Position numbers and translations under genes: made by a program. Source: Bacteroidota bacterium (GTDB taxonomy: Bacteria > Bacteroidota > Ignavibacteria > Ignavibacteriales > Ignavibacteriaceae). Taken from it: a stretch of DNA of 64,000 bases. The DNA is taken from the NCBI GenBank assembly GCA_021824145.1, contig JAKALM010000004.1, forward strand, positions 62,001 to 126,000, written 5' to 3'. Below the pieces are notes generated by a model that saw nothing but the letters and a program-made list of their open reading frames with translations, made no database searches and was not told the DNA's origin. Below are positions 1 to 8,101 of the stretch, one piece after another; position 1 is the stretch's first letter; the number at the start of each line of letters is the position of its first letter.

Positions 1-306
1 TATAATATTAGATCTGCTCAGATGCAATATCCAGGTGAACCAGATAAAATAATGTTTTTAAATATACCAGGACACTGCACCATAAGAATTTATACTGAAA
101 ATGGTAACTTAATAAAAACAATATACCATGAAGATGGAAGCGGTGATGAAACTTGGAATTCAAATACTTCATCGGGACAAGTTGTAGTAAGCGGAATTTA
201 TATTGTACATTTTACAGTTACACAAGATTACACAGATCCAGTAACGGGCCAATTAAAATACAAGGCTGGTGATACAGCCTATCAAAAATGTATTATTATT
301 CGTTAA
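1..306 (+). CDS. C-terminal end of a secreted protein with a FlgD-like Ig domain (partial)
   Basis: The reading frame is open from the first base of the window to a TAA at 304-306, so this is the 3' end of a gene that begins upstream. The visible ~100 residues form a short beta-sandwich-like module: 'IRIYTENGNLIKTI', an acidic-glycine turn 'DGSGDETWN', then 'SGIYIVHFTV'. This resembles the FlgD-type Ig-like repeats found near the C-terminus of surface proteins in the Ignavibacteria/Bacteroidota group. No NYPNPFNP-type sorting motif is visible. It lies 50 bp before a lipoprotein gene on the same strand and may share its transcript. The function of the whole protein cannot be told from this fragment. 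Confidence 0.7.
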   Translation, partial: YNIRSAQMQYPGEPDKIMFLNIPGHCTIRIYTENGNLIKTIYHEDGSGDETWNSNTSSGQVVVSGIYIVHFTVTQDYTDPVTGQLKYKAGDTAYQKCIIIR

Positions 307-356
307 ACAGAAATAAACATATGTATTTTGATAATGGAATAAAATGTGGAGAAAGC

Positions 357-1601
357 ATGAAAAAATATTTTAATAAATTCATTGTAATAATTACTATACC
401 GGCAATTGTTTTTATTTCATTTTTAGCTGGATGTTCAAACGAAGTTACGCCAAGTTTTTATACAGATCCATCACCAAGTTCACTAGGTGCAACTCCATCA
501 ATTTCATCAATTGATCCTCCTAATTCAGCATTGGCAGGAGTAACTAATATTACAATTACAGGCAGTAACTTTTTATCTAATACATCTGCAATAAAAGTAT
601 ATTTTGGAAAACAAGCTGGAACGATCATTTCAGCAACATCAACACAGCTTACAGTAATTCCGCCAAACACACCTGGAACTATGAAAATAAAAATAAGCAC
701 TAATACTGCTGTTTTATTTAGTAATACTTATGATTATGTTTTAAATCCTTCCGCGGTTGATTGGTATCCAGATTTAAAAGATCATACAAACCAACCAATG
801 AATATTATTGTAGATAATTCCGGAAATTTATATTCATCTAATTATGCAATGGGGATAGTTCAAATTGCACCAGATAGTTCGTCAATTCTTTATTCTGCAA
901 AAGGTGGAGAAACTTACTGGACAAGAATGAGAATGGGCATCGGGGGAGTATTATACGCTGCGAGAGGTAACCAAGCAATATTTACAGTACCATCTGGAGG
1001 CGGTAAAAATTCTGCTTATGTTGTACTTTCGCCAACTACCTTAAAACTTTCGCAAATTGAATTTGATCCTTCCGGAAATTTATGGGCAGCAGGAAATAAT
1101 TCTGCAATATATAAAATAAAGCCTGATAAAAGTTATTCATCATACCCGTTCAACTATAATGTAACTGCAATGAGAATATTCGTTAGCGGAGGAACACCAT
1201 ATCTTTATGTTGCTGCTCAAAAAGATTCTTTAACAACTATTATGAGAATGCCGATAGATGCCAACGGCAATCTTGGTACTTCTGAAAATTATTTTGATTT
1301 TTCAGGTAATTATGGAAGTGGATACTTAGTTAATGATCTTACTTTTTCAAATGATGGCGAGATGTATCTGGCAACTAATCTGCCATTACCAATAGTTTAT
1401 ATTAATGTTGATAAATCATTTGGAATACTTTATTCAAGAGTTCTATTAAATTCACCGGCATTATCATTAGCATGGGGAACAGGAAACTTTCTTTATTATG
1501 TACGCAAGCAAATTAATGATGCATCTGGCAATTTCTTGCTTCCTCAAACAATTGTAAAATTGGATTTGCAGAAAACTAGTGCGCCATATTATGGTATGTA
1601 A
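357..1601 (+). CDS. Lipoprotein with IPT/TIG domain and propeller-like body
   Basis: The ATG at 357 is preferred over earlier in-frame codons. It has GGAG five bases upstream and gives a clean lipoprotein signal: a Lys-rich start, a hydrophobic stretch, and the lipobox LAGC with Cys near residue 26. A Pro/Ser-rich linker follows. Residues ~45-130 look like an IPT/TIG Ig-like domain ('SISSIDPPNSALAG', 'ITITGSNF', 'VYFGKQAG'). The remaining ~280 residues contain repeated phrases such as 'DNSGNLYSSN', 'DPSGNLWAAG' and 'SNDGEMYLAT', typical of NHL/SMP-30-like beta-propellers. It is probably an outer-membrane surface lipoprotein that binds something; no enzymatic motif was seen. A strong hairpin terminator follows the stop. 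Confidence 0.8.
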   Translation: MKKYFNKFIVIITIPAIVFISFLAGCSNEVTPSFYTDPSPSSLGATPSISSIDPPNSALAGVTNITITGSNFLSNTSAIKVYFGKQAGTIISATSTQLTVIPPNTPGTMKIKISTNTAVLFSNTYDYVLNPSAVDWYPDLKDHTNQPMNIIVDNSGNLYSSNYAMGIVQIAPDSSSILYSAKGGETYWTRMRMGIGGVLYAARGNQAIFTVPSGGGKNSAYVVLSPTTLKLSQIEFDPSGNLWAAGNNSAIYKIKPDKSYSSYPFNYNVTAMRIFVSGGTPYLYVAAQKDSLTTIMRMPIDANGNLGTSENYFDFSGNYGSGYLVNDLTFSNDGEMYLATNLPLPIVYINVDKSFGILYSRVLLNSPALSLAWGTGNFLYYVRKQINDASGNFLLPQTIVKLDLQKTSAPYYGM

Positions 1602-1624
1602 CCGAATAGTAGTTTTAAAAAAAT

Positions 1625-1660
1625 AATCCCATTTCGTTATTCAGAAATCGAAATGGGATT
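1625..1660. terminator. Bidirectional hairpin terminator between convergent genes
   Basis: There is a perfect 12-bp stem (1625-1636 with 1649-1660) and a 12-base loop. It sits between the stop of the lipoprotein gene (1601) and the convergent stop of the T9SS cargo gene (1719). Flanking sequence is A/T-rich on both sides, with A-runs to the left and mixed A/T to the right, so it can serve either strand. Confidence 0.75.
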
Positions 1661-1718
1661 ATATATTTCTTAGAAATTCGAAAATGAATTTTCTAACAAA
1701 ACAATTTAGTAGGCATAT

Positions 1719-2960
1719 TTATTTGAGTAATGCCATCTTTAAAGTCTTTATTTCAGATGCCGATTCCATTTTTACAAAATATATTCCACTTGCAAGCTTA
1801 CTACCATCAAATATAAGTTCATAACTTCCTGGTTCTTCTATCCCATCAAAAAGATTTTCTACTAATTGTCCAATCCAATTGTAAACATTAACAATTATTC
1901 TCTCGGAATTAACAACTTCATATTTAATGGTTGTTGTAGGATTAAATGGATTGGGATAATTTTGATGAAGTGAAATTGCTTCTTGGTTTGCAAAATTAAT
2001 TTCAATTTTTTTAGAATACTTATAATTTCCATTATTATCAATTTGTTTTAATCTATAAAGAAAATCACCTTGGGAGACGGTATTGTCAATAAATGAATAA
2101 AATTTTTGCAAGTTGCTGTTGCCAGCACCTTTAATAAATCCAATTTTTTTCCATTCAGAATATTTTTTATTATTTTTTTCAAAACGTTCAACATCAAATC
2201 CATAATTATTTACTTCGTTTGAAGTAGACCAATTTAACTTGATTTGATTATTAATTTTAAATGCTGAGAATTCATTTAACTCAACAGGTAGCGCCTGTAA
2301 ATACGAATCAGTAGAATTCACTGCTTGGGAAAGATTAATTTCGCCATATTGAACATAATTTGTCGATTGATTATTTACATAAGAATTATTTCTGGCAATT
2401 GATCTTGCCTGCTGAAGTGAAATATTGTAACGATTTGCTAAATACGCAATTTGTCCAGCTATATATCCATTAGAAAAACTTGAACTATTTGAATTTGTAA
2501 TAGGATCAATTGAAAAGAATTCAACTTTATAACCTGTAACTAAAGTATCTATACCTGCACCAGTAGAAACAGCAGCTGCATTTGGAATATCAAGAGTGCA
2601 GACATAATAAAAACTATTTGAACCAGCGGGCATAAAAAGCAAAACATTTGGGTAATTTTTTGCTGTATCATTAACTGCAGAATTGAGTCCAGTGTAAGAC
2701 CTAATTACAATTTGATAATTATTTTGATTTGCATATTGTATTGCCGAATAAGCTGAATTGTCTATATGAAGATCAATTTGCGATGGATATTTTGTGCCAT
2801 CATAACTAGAATATCCTAAAAGAAAAGAATTCAACACATCGGTATCATGAGAAGTATATCCAGTTAAACCTGATACCAGAACTTTTGTTACAGTTTGCGA
2901 AAAAATATTTACAGATAAAAACATCGTTACAACTAATTTTAGTAAATTATTTATTTTCAT
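1719..2960 (-). CDS. T9SS-sorted secreted protein with a degenerate subtilase-like domain
   Basis: The ATG at 2960 is chosen over an upstream GTG at 2978 because it directly starts a signal peptide (MKINNLLKLV... ending IFSQ, ~22 residues). Residues ~25-220 resemble the later part of a subtilisin (S8) fold: 'LFMPAGSN' recalls the AAGN oxyanion region, 'SSSFSNGYIAG' recalls the GTSxAxPxVAG serine motif, and 'YGEINLSQAV' recalls the usual end of the domain. The Asp (DSG) and His (HGTxVAG) motifs are not visible, so it is probably not an active protease. Residues ~224-325 form an FN3-like linker, and the last ~80 residues form the T9SS sorting domain with HQNYPNPFNP and 'SGIYFVKM'. It is expected to cross the outer membrane through T9SS and be anchored or released. 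The subtilase link is by eye only. Confidence 0.75.
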   Translation of the reverse strand: MKINNLLKLVVTMFLSVNIFSQTVTKVLVSGLTGYTSHDTDVLNSFLLGYSSYDGTKYPSQIDLHIDNSAYSAIQYANQNNYQIVIRSYTGLNSAVNDTAKNYPNVLLFMPAGSNSFYYVCTLDIPNAAAVSTGAGIDTLVTGYKVEFFSIDPITNSNSSSFSNGYIAGQIAYLANRYNISLQQARSIARNNSYVNNQSTNYVQYGEINLSQAVNSTDSYLQALPVELNEFSAFKINNQIKLNWSTSNEVNNYGFDVERFEKNNKKYSEWKKIGFIKGAGNSNLQKFYSFIDNTVSQGDFLYRLKQIDNNGNYKYSKKIEINFANQEAISLHQNYPNPFNPTTTIKYEVVNSERIIVNVYNWIGQLVENLFDGIEEPGSYELIFDGSKLASGIYFVKMESASEIKTLKMALLK

Positions 2961-3045
2961 ACTCACATTACCTTTCACAAATTCATTCTATATACTTTCG
3001 CTCGATTTTATTTCTAATGATTTCGGCCCTGTATCTTAGTAATTA

Positions 3046-3205
3046 GATTATCGAAGAATAATTTGAAGATTTTAATAGAATTGAGTTCGGTAGTTTGAAA
3101 AAATTAAATAATATTTTTAATGGAGAATAGATTCGATAATCATTTTGGGAAATACTCAGAGGTAATAAAAAATTATCGAATTAATATTATGTTATTAAAA
3201 TCTTC
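3046..3205. repeat. Nested and mutually exclusive inverted repeats
   Basis: GATTATCGAA at 3046-3055 is the exact reverse complement of 3132-3141. ATTCGATAAT at 3131-3140 is the exact reverse complement of 3172-3181. The two pairings share the middle arm, so they cannot both form. A 13-bp pair (3065-3077 with 3193-3205) encloses the second one. The block lies 90-250 bp upstream of the minus-strand gene starting at 2960. It could be a structured leader, a small RNA or a protein-binding cluster; chance is possible in such AT-rich DNA. Confidence 0.4.
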
Positions 3206-3488
3206 TAATAAAATTTAGTATTTAAGCTTGATATTTTAAGTGATGGGAAGTTCTTTGTTTTGATTTGAAGATATTAAAAATAGCTTTTGTGTTGTTATAC
3301 ACATTTAGCGCTGATTATATAATAAATAAATTTAATCATGTAAAATATTTTAGAGATAAATATTTAGTAGCATGAAAGTAATTTTGGAAGGTTAATAAAT
3401 TGATATTAATTGATTGTAGTTTTAAATATCAAAAATTAAAAGTGAATTATTATTTACAAAATAATTTCTTCAACTATAATTAAAAAAA

Positions 3489-3516
3489 CTTCAAGGTCTC
3501 ACATGAGACCTTGAAG
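3489..3516 (-). terminator. Rho-independent terminator of the large T9SS cargo gene
   Basis: There is a perfect 12-bp stem (3489-3500 with 3505-3516) and a 4-base loop. A run of seven A at 3482-3488 reads as a U-tract on the minus strand. It lies 66 bp past the stop of the minus-strand gene at 3582. Confidence 0.9.
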
Positions 3517-3581
3517 ATTTAGCGAAGTGATTTAGAATATTATTAAAATACTCAATCACAGAACGGAATTAAAAGAATTTA

Positions 3582-5750
3582 CTATTTCATCAAAATCATT
3601 TTAATGTTTTTTGCAAATGAATTTGATTTCAAGCTAACAAAATATATACCGCTAGCAAGATTTTTACCGTCGAATTTTACATCATAACTTCCAACTTCTC
3701 TAACACCTTCAAATAAGGTTGCTACTTCTTGTCCAATAAAATTGTAAACTTTTATTGTAAGTTTTTCTGAAGAAGGGACATCATATTTTATTGTAGTTGA
3801 AGGATTAAAAGGATTTGGATAATTCTGATGCAACTGGAATGTTAAAGGTTTATTAAAAGTAATTTCAATTTCTTTGGAATATTTATACGATCCATCATTA
3901 TCAATTTGTTTTAGTCTATATAAATATTTTCCTGAAGAAACTGAGTTATCAATAAATGAATATTCTTTTGGAGAATTACTGTTTCCAGAACCTTGAACGA
4001 AACCGATTTTCTTCCAAATATTTTCCGAAGCTCTTTCAATATCAAAGCCGTAATTTTTTACTTCAGTGGAAGTTGTCCATTTAAGATTTACAGCATTGTT
4101 AACAACATTTGCACTGAAAGATGATAATTCTACAGGCAATGGATTAGTAGAGCCACCAATAGTCCACTTTGAAAATTGGTTTGTAACAACAGAGACAGCA
4201 TATAAAGGCGGTGCAAGTGTGGTTGCATTTTGAACATCACCAACTTGAGTCCATATACCAGCATCATTACGATATACTAAAACACTTGTCGGATCGATAC
4301 CATTTTCATCGTCACCAGGCCAATATAAAGTTAATGTTCTTCCATGAACAGGCTGATTATCTGCAGTAATAGTCCAATTACGGGCAATACTTGAATTTGA
4401 ACCGACAGTAATTATACCAGAACTGCCAGATACTCGCGTAACTGCTACATTTCCTAAATCATCAGTTCCAGCATTTAAGGCAACACCAATTCCTCCAAAA
4501 GTTGATGCAGTTTTATGAACAGCTCGAGATGTTGTTAAATTACCTATTATATATTTACCAACAGTTTCTCCGGATAAAATACCAGCCGTACCTAAAGTAA
4601 TAGTATTTGAACCAGTATTAAGATTACCATTTAAAAGTGAAAGTGTTCCATTTATATTTATATTTCCAAGAATATCAACACCTTCAGCTTTATTTATTTC
4701 TAGATTTTGGAAAGCACCATTGCCAGCTATAGTATCAGCAAGTAACGAAATTTTTCCATTCCCTGAATGCATTCCACTGTTATAAATGTGACCATTTGCT
4801 GTTAGAGTATGTCCGCCATCTGCTAGAACTGCACCATTATTAATTGTAAGAGGAACATTTGTCCCAAGTACTTTGTTATTATTCAATGTTATGGTTTGAC
4901 TCGCAATTATAATGCCTCCAGTTGCAGAAAATGGAGTTTGCCATTCTACCCCAGCATTTCGTGAAGCTGATGTATTATATCTAAGAGCAGCGTTACTTCC
5001 ATAGGTTAGTGTTGTAGATTTGCCAAGGCTTAATGTAGCGGAACCTTCGAAAGAAAATATACCGTTTACTGTAATATTAGTTGTTGGTGTTTTAGCACCA
5101 GAACCAGAAAGAGTTAGATCATTTGGATATGTCCCAAATAGAACGTCCTGTATACCACCATTATAGTTAATATTTCCTGATAGAAATTGGGTTGAGCTAA
5201 CGGTTGGTGTTATTGTGATGAAAAGAGTTCCAGATGGTTTATTAACTGTAATAGCATGCCAAGGCTTTTTCCCTACATTGCTAATGGTTTGATTTCCAGT
5301 ACCTTCAAATGAAATATTGAGATAATCTTGCGGGATCAAATCACCTGAATAACTAAAATTACCACCAACGCTTAGATATACACTGCTACTATTAAAGGTT
5401 AATTTACCAGCTCCTCCAAATTCTCCAGTTACACTAAATTGAATTCCATTGTTCCAAATCAAATTGCCAGTTACCTTAATTCCAGCACAAATATAATTTG
5501 CATCCATTGTAACATCATGGTTAGTATTAATTATAACCGAATCTCCAGAACCCGGAACAACACCACCAACCCAAGTTGTGGTTGCACTCCAAAGACCATC
5601 TTTAGCACTTGTAATTGTTGCTGCATTTGTTTCTAAAAACACAGATAACACAAAAAAGGTAATAACCGCAAATAATAAAGAGACATAAGATTTTGCTTTA
5701 TTATCTTTTTGATTTTGAAATTCAAAAAAACTTCTGTAATAGCGATTCAT
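3582..5750 (-). CDS. Large T9SS-sorted surface protein with G8-like N-terminus
   Basis: This is a 722-residue secreted protein. The N-terminus has ~20 charged/aromatic residues, then a hydrophobic segment 'LLFAVITFFVLSVFL' and an Ala cleavage site (NAA). Residues ~45-80 ('DGLWSATTTWVGGVVPGSGD', 'DVTMD') match the G8-like start common in Bacteroidota surface proteins. The middle is rich in short repeated beta-strands (GNL/GTL/NITVNG phrases), suggesting a beta-helix. A conserved domain follows (~465-535, 'HGRTLTLYWPGDDENG'), then an FN3-like linker from ~540 (PLPVELSSF) and the T9SS sorting domain with HQNYPNPFNP and 'SGIYFVSL'. The start is supported by GAGG about seven bases upstream. The last ~190 residues closely match those of the neighbouring cargo gene. 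Likely an adhesin or surface structural protein; the ligand is unknown. Confidence 0.85.
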   Translation of the reverse strand: MNRYYRSFFEFQNQKDNKAKSYVSLLFAVITFFVLSVFLETNAATITSAKDGLWSATTTWVGGVVPGSGDSVIINTNHDVTMDANYICAGIKVTGNLIWNNGIQFSVTGEFGGAGKLTFNSSSVYLSVGGNFSYSGDLIPQDYLNISFEGTGNQTISNVGKKPWHAITVNKPSGTLFITITPTVSSTQFLSGNINYNGGIQDVLFGTYPNDLTLSGSGAKTPTTNITVNGIFSFEGSATLSLGKSTTLTYGSNAALRYNTSASRNAGVEWQTPFSATGGIIIASQTITLNNNKVLGTNVPLTINNGAVLADGGHTLTANGHIYNSGMHSGNGKISLLADTIAGNGAFQNLEINKAEGVDILGNININGTLSLLNGNLNTGSNTITLGTAGILSGETVGKYIIGNLTTSRAVHKTASTFGGIGVALNAGTDDLGNVAVTRVSGSSGIITVGSNSSIARNWTITADNQPVHGRTLTLYWPGDDENGIDPTSVLVYRNDAGIWTQVGDVQNATTLAPPLYAVSVVTNQFSKWTIGGSTNPLPVELSSFSANVVNNAVNLKWTTSTEVKNYGFDIERASENIWKKIGFVQGSGNSNSPKEYSFIDNSVSSGKYLYRLKQIDNDGSYKYSKEIEITFNKPLTFQLHQNYPNPFNPSTTIKYDVPSSEKLTIKVYNFIGQEVATLFEGVREVGSYDVKFDGKNLASGIYFVSLKSNSFAKNIKMILMK

Positions 5751-6421
5751 TTTGTACCTCGACTTTTTTTTATTAATTATTCAAAAGAAAAAACTGGATA
5801 ATTTTTTCTTATTATTTTTTTTGTGTACCGGTACAACTCTTTTACTTATTTCATTCAACCACTGAAAGTTTAGATAATAACAGTTAAAAATTTATTATTC
5901 CTATTACTTCCAGATTATTGAATTACTTTGAAAAAATTTTTTCTATTTACAAGCAAACTCAATTAGCATACCATGTTAACTCTAAACAATTTTGATTATA
6001 ACAAGCTTTTTTAATAAGGGGCATTTATTTTGAGGATAAAAAAATTGTACGGTAAGTAAAAGATTTATACTCTTCTATAAAATGGTCTGTTTTTCATACA
6101 CAATATTATTTTTATATAAAATTTAGGAAGGTAGTGCAATATTTAAAGATTGGGAAGCTTATTCTAGAGTAATTGATTTTTGTAATGATGTATTTTCTGA
6201 TTTGACTGCGGTTGATTGAAATTCTAATTAATTTAATGCTGTAAAAAATAATAATTGTATTGTTCGCAAATTATAAAATTTTTATTTAGTTTTGATTTAT
6301 AAAATTTTACATTATTATTAAATAAGAAAGTATTTGAGCAGATATAGAACCTGCCTTAAAATGCACCTAGATAGCTCCAAATTTAATTCGTTTGAAAAAT
6401 TGAAAATTATAAGGAAAACAT
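5751..6421. other. 670-bp intergenic region between divergent genes
   Basis: This is the shared upstream region of the minus-strand T9SS cargo gene and the plus-strand pyrK gene. No coding sequence is credible here. The one distinct signal is the palindrome at 5824-5835. The rest is AT-rich DNA in which I see no hairpin, repeat or known RNA. Confidence 0.6.
5824..5835. promoter_or_regulatory. Perfect 12-bp palindrome TGTACCGGTACA, candidate operator
   Basis: This is a perfect palindrome with a CCGG centre in otherwise GC-poor DNA, about 80 bp upstream of the minus-strand T9SS cargo start. Its symmetry and CG centre resemble operators of LacI-family repressors. No regulator gene of that family is in the window, so the binding protein is unknown. 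Confidence 0.45.
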
Positions 6422-7183
6422 TTGCTAGTTATTGAAGCTTTGGTAGATAAAGTAATAGAACTAGATAACCAAATATTTTTACTAAAAATTCATTGTCCGG
6501 AAATTGCAAATTCAATTAAACCAGGACAATTTTTGAATGTGCGCGTATCAGAAAATATTTATCCATTATTAAGACGCCCTTTTAGCATCTGCAATGTTGA
6601 AGGCGATTATTTTTATCTAATGTTCAATGTTTTCGGGGAAGGCACAAAAATATTGGCAAGTAAAAAATATGGTGACTCAATAGATATTCTAGGACCTTTA
6701 GGAAACGGATTTAATTATATTGGAGATTATGACACTGCCGTAATTGTTGCTGGCGGATTAGGAGCAGCCCCATTCCCATATCTAATCAAAAAAATTGAAA
6801 AAGGAAAAAACATCATTTCATTTATAGGCGGAAAAACTTATAGAGAAGTAATTACACATGAAATGAAAAATATTTCAATTGCAACCGATGACGGTTCTTT
6901 AGGATTTAAAGGAAATGTAGTTGAACTTTTAAATGAGCATTTGGAATTATTGAAAAAAAATAAAATTAAAATTTTTGCATGCGGTCCTAATTCAATGTTA
7001 AGAGCCTTAAAAGAATTTTGTTTAATAAATAATTTCGAGTGTGAAGTATCGACAGAAAGCGCAATGGCATGCGGATTTGGGATTTGCCAAGGTTGCCCAA
7101 TCGAATCGACAAAAAATCAAGATAAATATTTGTTGGTATGCAAAGATGGTCCAGTTTTTAATGTTCGGGATATAATTATATGA
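6422..7183 (+). CDS. pyrK: Dihydroorotate dehydrogenase electron-transfer subunit
   Basis: This is the FAD and [2Fe-2S] subunit that passes electrons from dihydroorotate dehydrogenase B to NAD+ in pyrimidine synthesis. Visible motifs are the flavin-binding RRPFSI (residues 51-56), the nucleotide-binding GGLGAAPF (111-118), and the C-terminal iron-sulfur ligands Cys217, Cys222, Cys225 and Cys240 (CGFGICQGC ... VCKDGPVF). The length of 253 residues is normal. The start is a TTG with AGGA six bases upstream; no better ATG precedes it. The last four bases overlap the start of pyrD (ATGA), so the subunits are translationally coupled. These proteins form a 2+2 heterotetramer in characterised relatives. 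Confidence 0.95.
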   Translation: MLVIEALVDKVIELDNQIFLLKIHCPEIANSIKPGQFLNVRVSENIYPLLRRPFSICNVEGDYFYLMFNVFGEGTKILASKKYGDSIDILGPLGNGFNYIGDYDTAVIVAGGLGAAPFPYLIKKIEKGKNIISFIGGKTYREVITHEMKNISIATDDGSLGFKGNVVELLNEHLELLKKNKIKIFACGPNSMLRALKEFCLINNFECEVSTESAMACGFGICQGCPIESTKNQDKYLLVCKDGPVFNVRDIII

Positions 7184-8097
7184 ACATTGTAGATCTTTCA
7201 GTTCAAGTAGGACCATTGAATTTTCGCAATCCAATTTTATTGGCTTCGGGTACTGTTGGTTATGGAAATGAAATGTCGGAATTTTTAGACTTAAATAAAA
7301 TTGGTGGAATAGTTACAAAATCATTAAGCTTAAAACCAAGGAAGGGAAATCCACCCCAACGAATTGTTGAAACGCCATCAGGGATGTTAAACGCAATTGG
7401 ATTAGCAAATGTTGGTGTAGAAGTATTTTTAAAAGAGAAAATACCTTTCCTAAAAAAATATGATGTACCTTTAATCTGCAATATAGCTGCAAGTACTATT
7501 GAGGAATATGTTGAGTGCACAAAAATTCTAACCGAAGAAGAAGCTATTTCGGCGTTTGAAATAAATGTTTCTTGTCCTAACGTAAAAGAAGGTGGTTTAC
7601 AATTTGGGAATGATATTTCTGCAGTTGGTAAGATTACAGAAAAGGTAAAATCGGTTACAAGAAAACCTGTGATTGTTAAACTTTCGCCAAATGTATCTTA
7701 TATTTCAGAATTTGCAAAAATTGTAAAACAGGAAGGTGGAGATGCTATTTCTGCTATCAATACTTTAGTAGGAACTGCTTTTGATATAAATACACGAAAG
7801 CCGAAAATTAAAAATGTAACAGGTGGTTTATCGGGCCCTGCTATAAAACCAGTTGCATTAGCAAAAGTTTTAGAGATAAAACAAAAAGTTGATATACCAA
7901 TAATTGGTATTGGTGGCATTATGAATTGGAAAGATATAATTGAATTCATGATTGCTGGTTCATCTGCAATCCAAATCGGTACATTGAATTTTATCAATCC
8001 AGCAGCACCAATTGAAATGCTGCAATCTTTGGAAAGTTATTGTATGAAAAATAAAATTGAAAAGATATCACAATTAACAGGGTCATATCAAATTTAA
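7180..8097 (+). CDS. pyrD: Dihydroorotate dehydrogenase, class 1B catalytic subunit
   Basis: It oxidises dihydroorotate to orotate using FMN, the fourth step of UMP synthesis. The class 1 fold is clear: N-terminal 'NPILLASGTVGYG', 'VTKSLSLKPRKGNP', the active-site segment 'EINVSCPNV' with the catalytic Cys at ~132, 'KLSPNV', and the C-terminal phosphate-binding 'GIGGI' and 'AIQIGT' segments. Cys as the base and the adjacent pyrK identify the NAD-linked class 1B enzyme rather than the quinone-linked class 2. Length 305 residues. The ATG overlaps the pyrK stop. folC follows after 4 bp. Confidence 0.96.
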   Translation: MNIVDLSVQVGPLNFRNPILLASGTVGYGNEMSEFLDLNKIGGIVTKSLSLKPRKGNPPQRIVETPSGMLNAIGLANVGVEVFLKEKIPFLKKYDVPLICNIAASTIEEYVECTKILTEEEAISAFEINVSCPNVKEGGLQFGNDISAVGKITEKVKSVTRKPVIVKLSPNVSYISEFAKIVKQEGGDAISAINTLVGTAFDINTRKPKIKNVTGGLSGPAIKPVALAKVLEIKQKVDIPIIGIGGIMNWKDIIEFMIAGSSAIQIGTLNFINPAAPIEMLQSLESYCMKNKIEKISQLTGSYQI

Positions 8098-8101
8098 GAT
8101 T

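Larger units (their letters stand above)
2961..3581. other. 620-bp intergenic region with inverted repeats
   Basis: No credible gene was seen. The stretch is upstream of the minus-strand subtilase-like gene and downstream of the minus-strand large T9SS cargo gene. It contains the nested inverted repeats at 3046-3205 and the terminator at 3489-3516, both described separately. Nothing was seen in the very A/T-rich remainder (3210-3480). Confidence 0.6.

Noticed and set aside
5439-5636. Cysteine- and asparagine-rich 65-residue frame on the plus strand
   Set aside because: Entirely antisense to the large T9SS cargo gene, whose protein sequence is clear. Repeated codons of that gene create the pattern.
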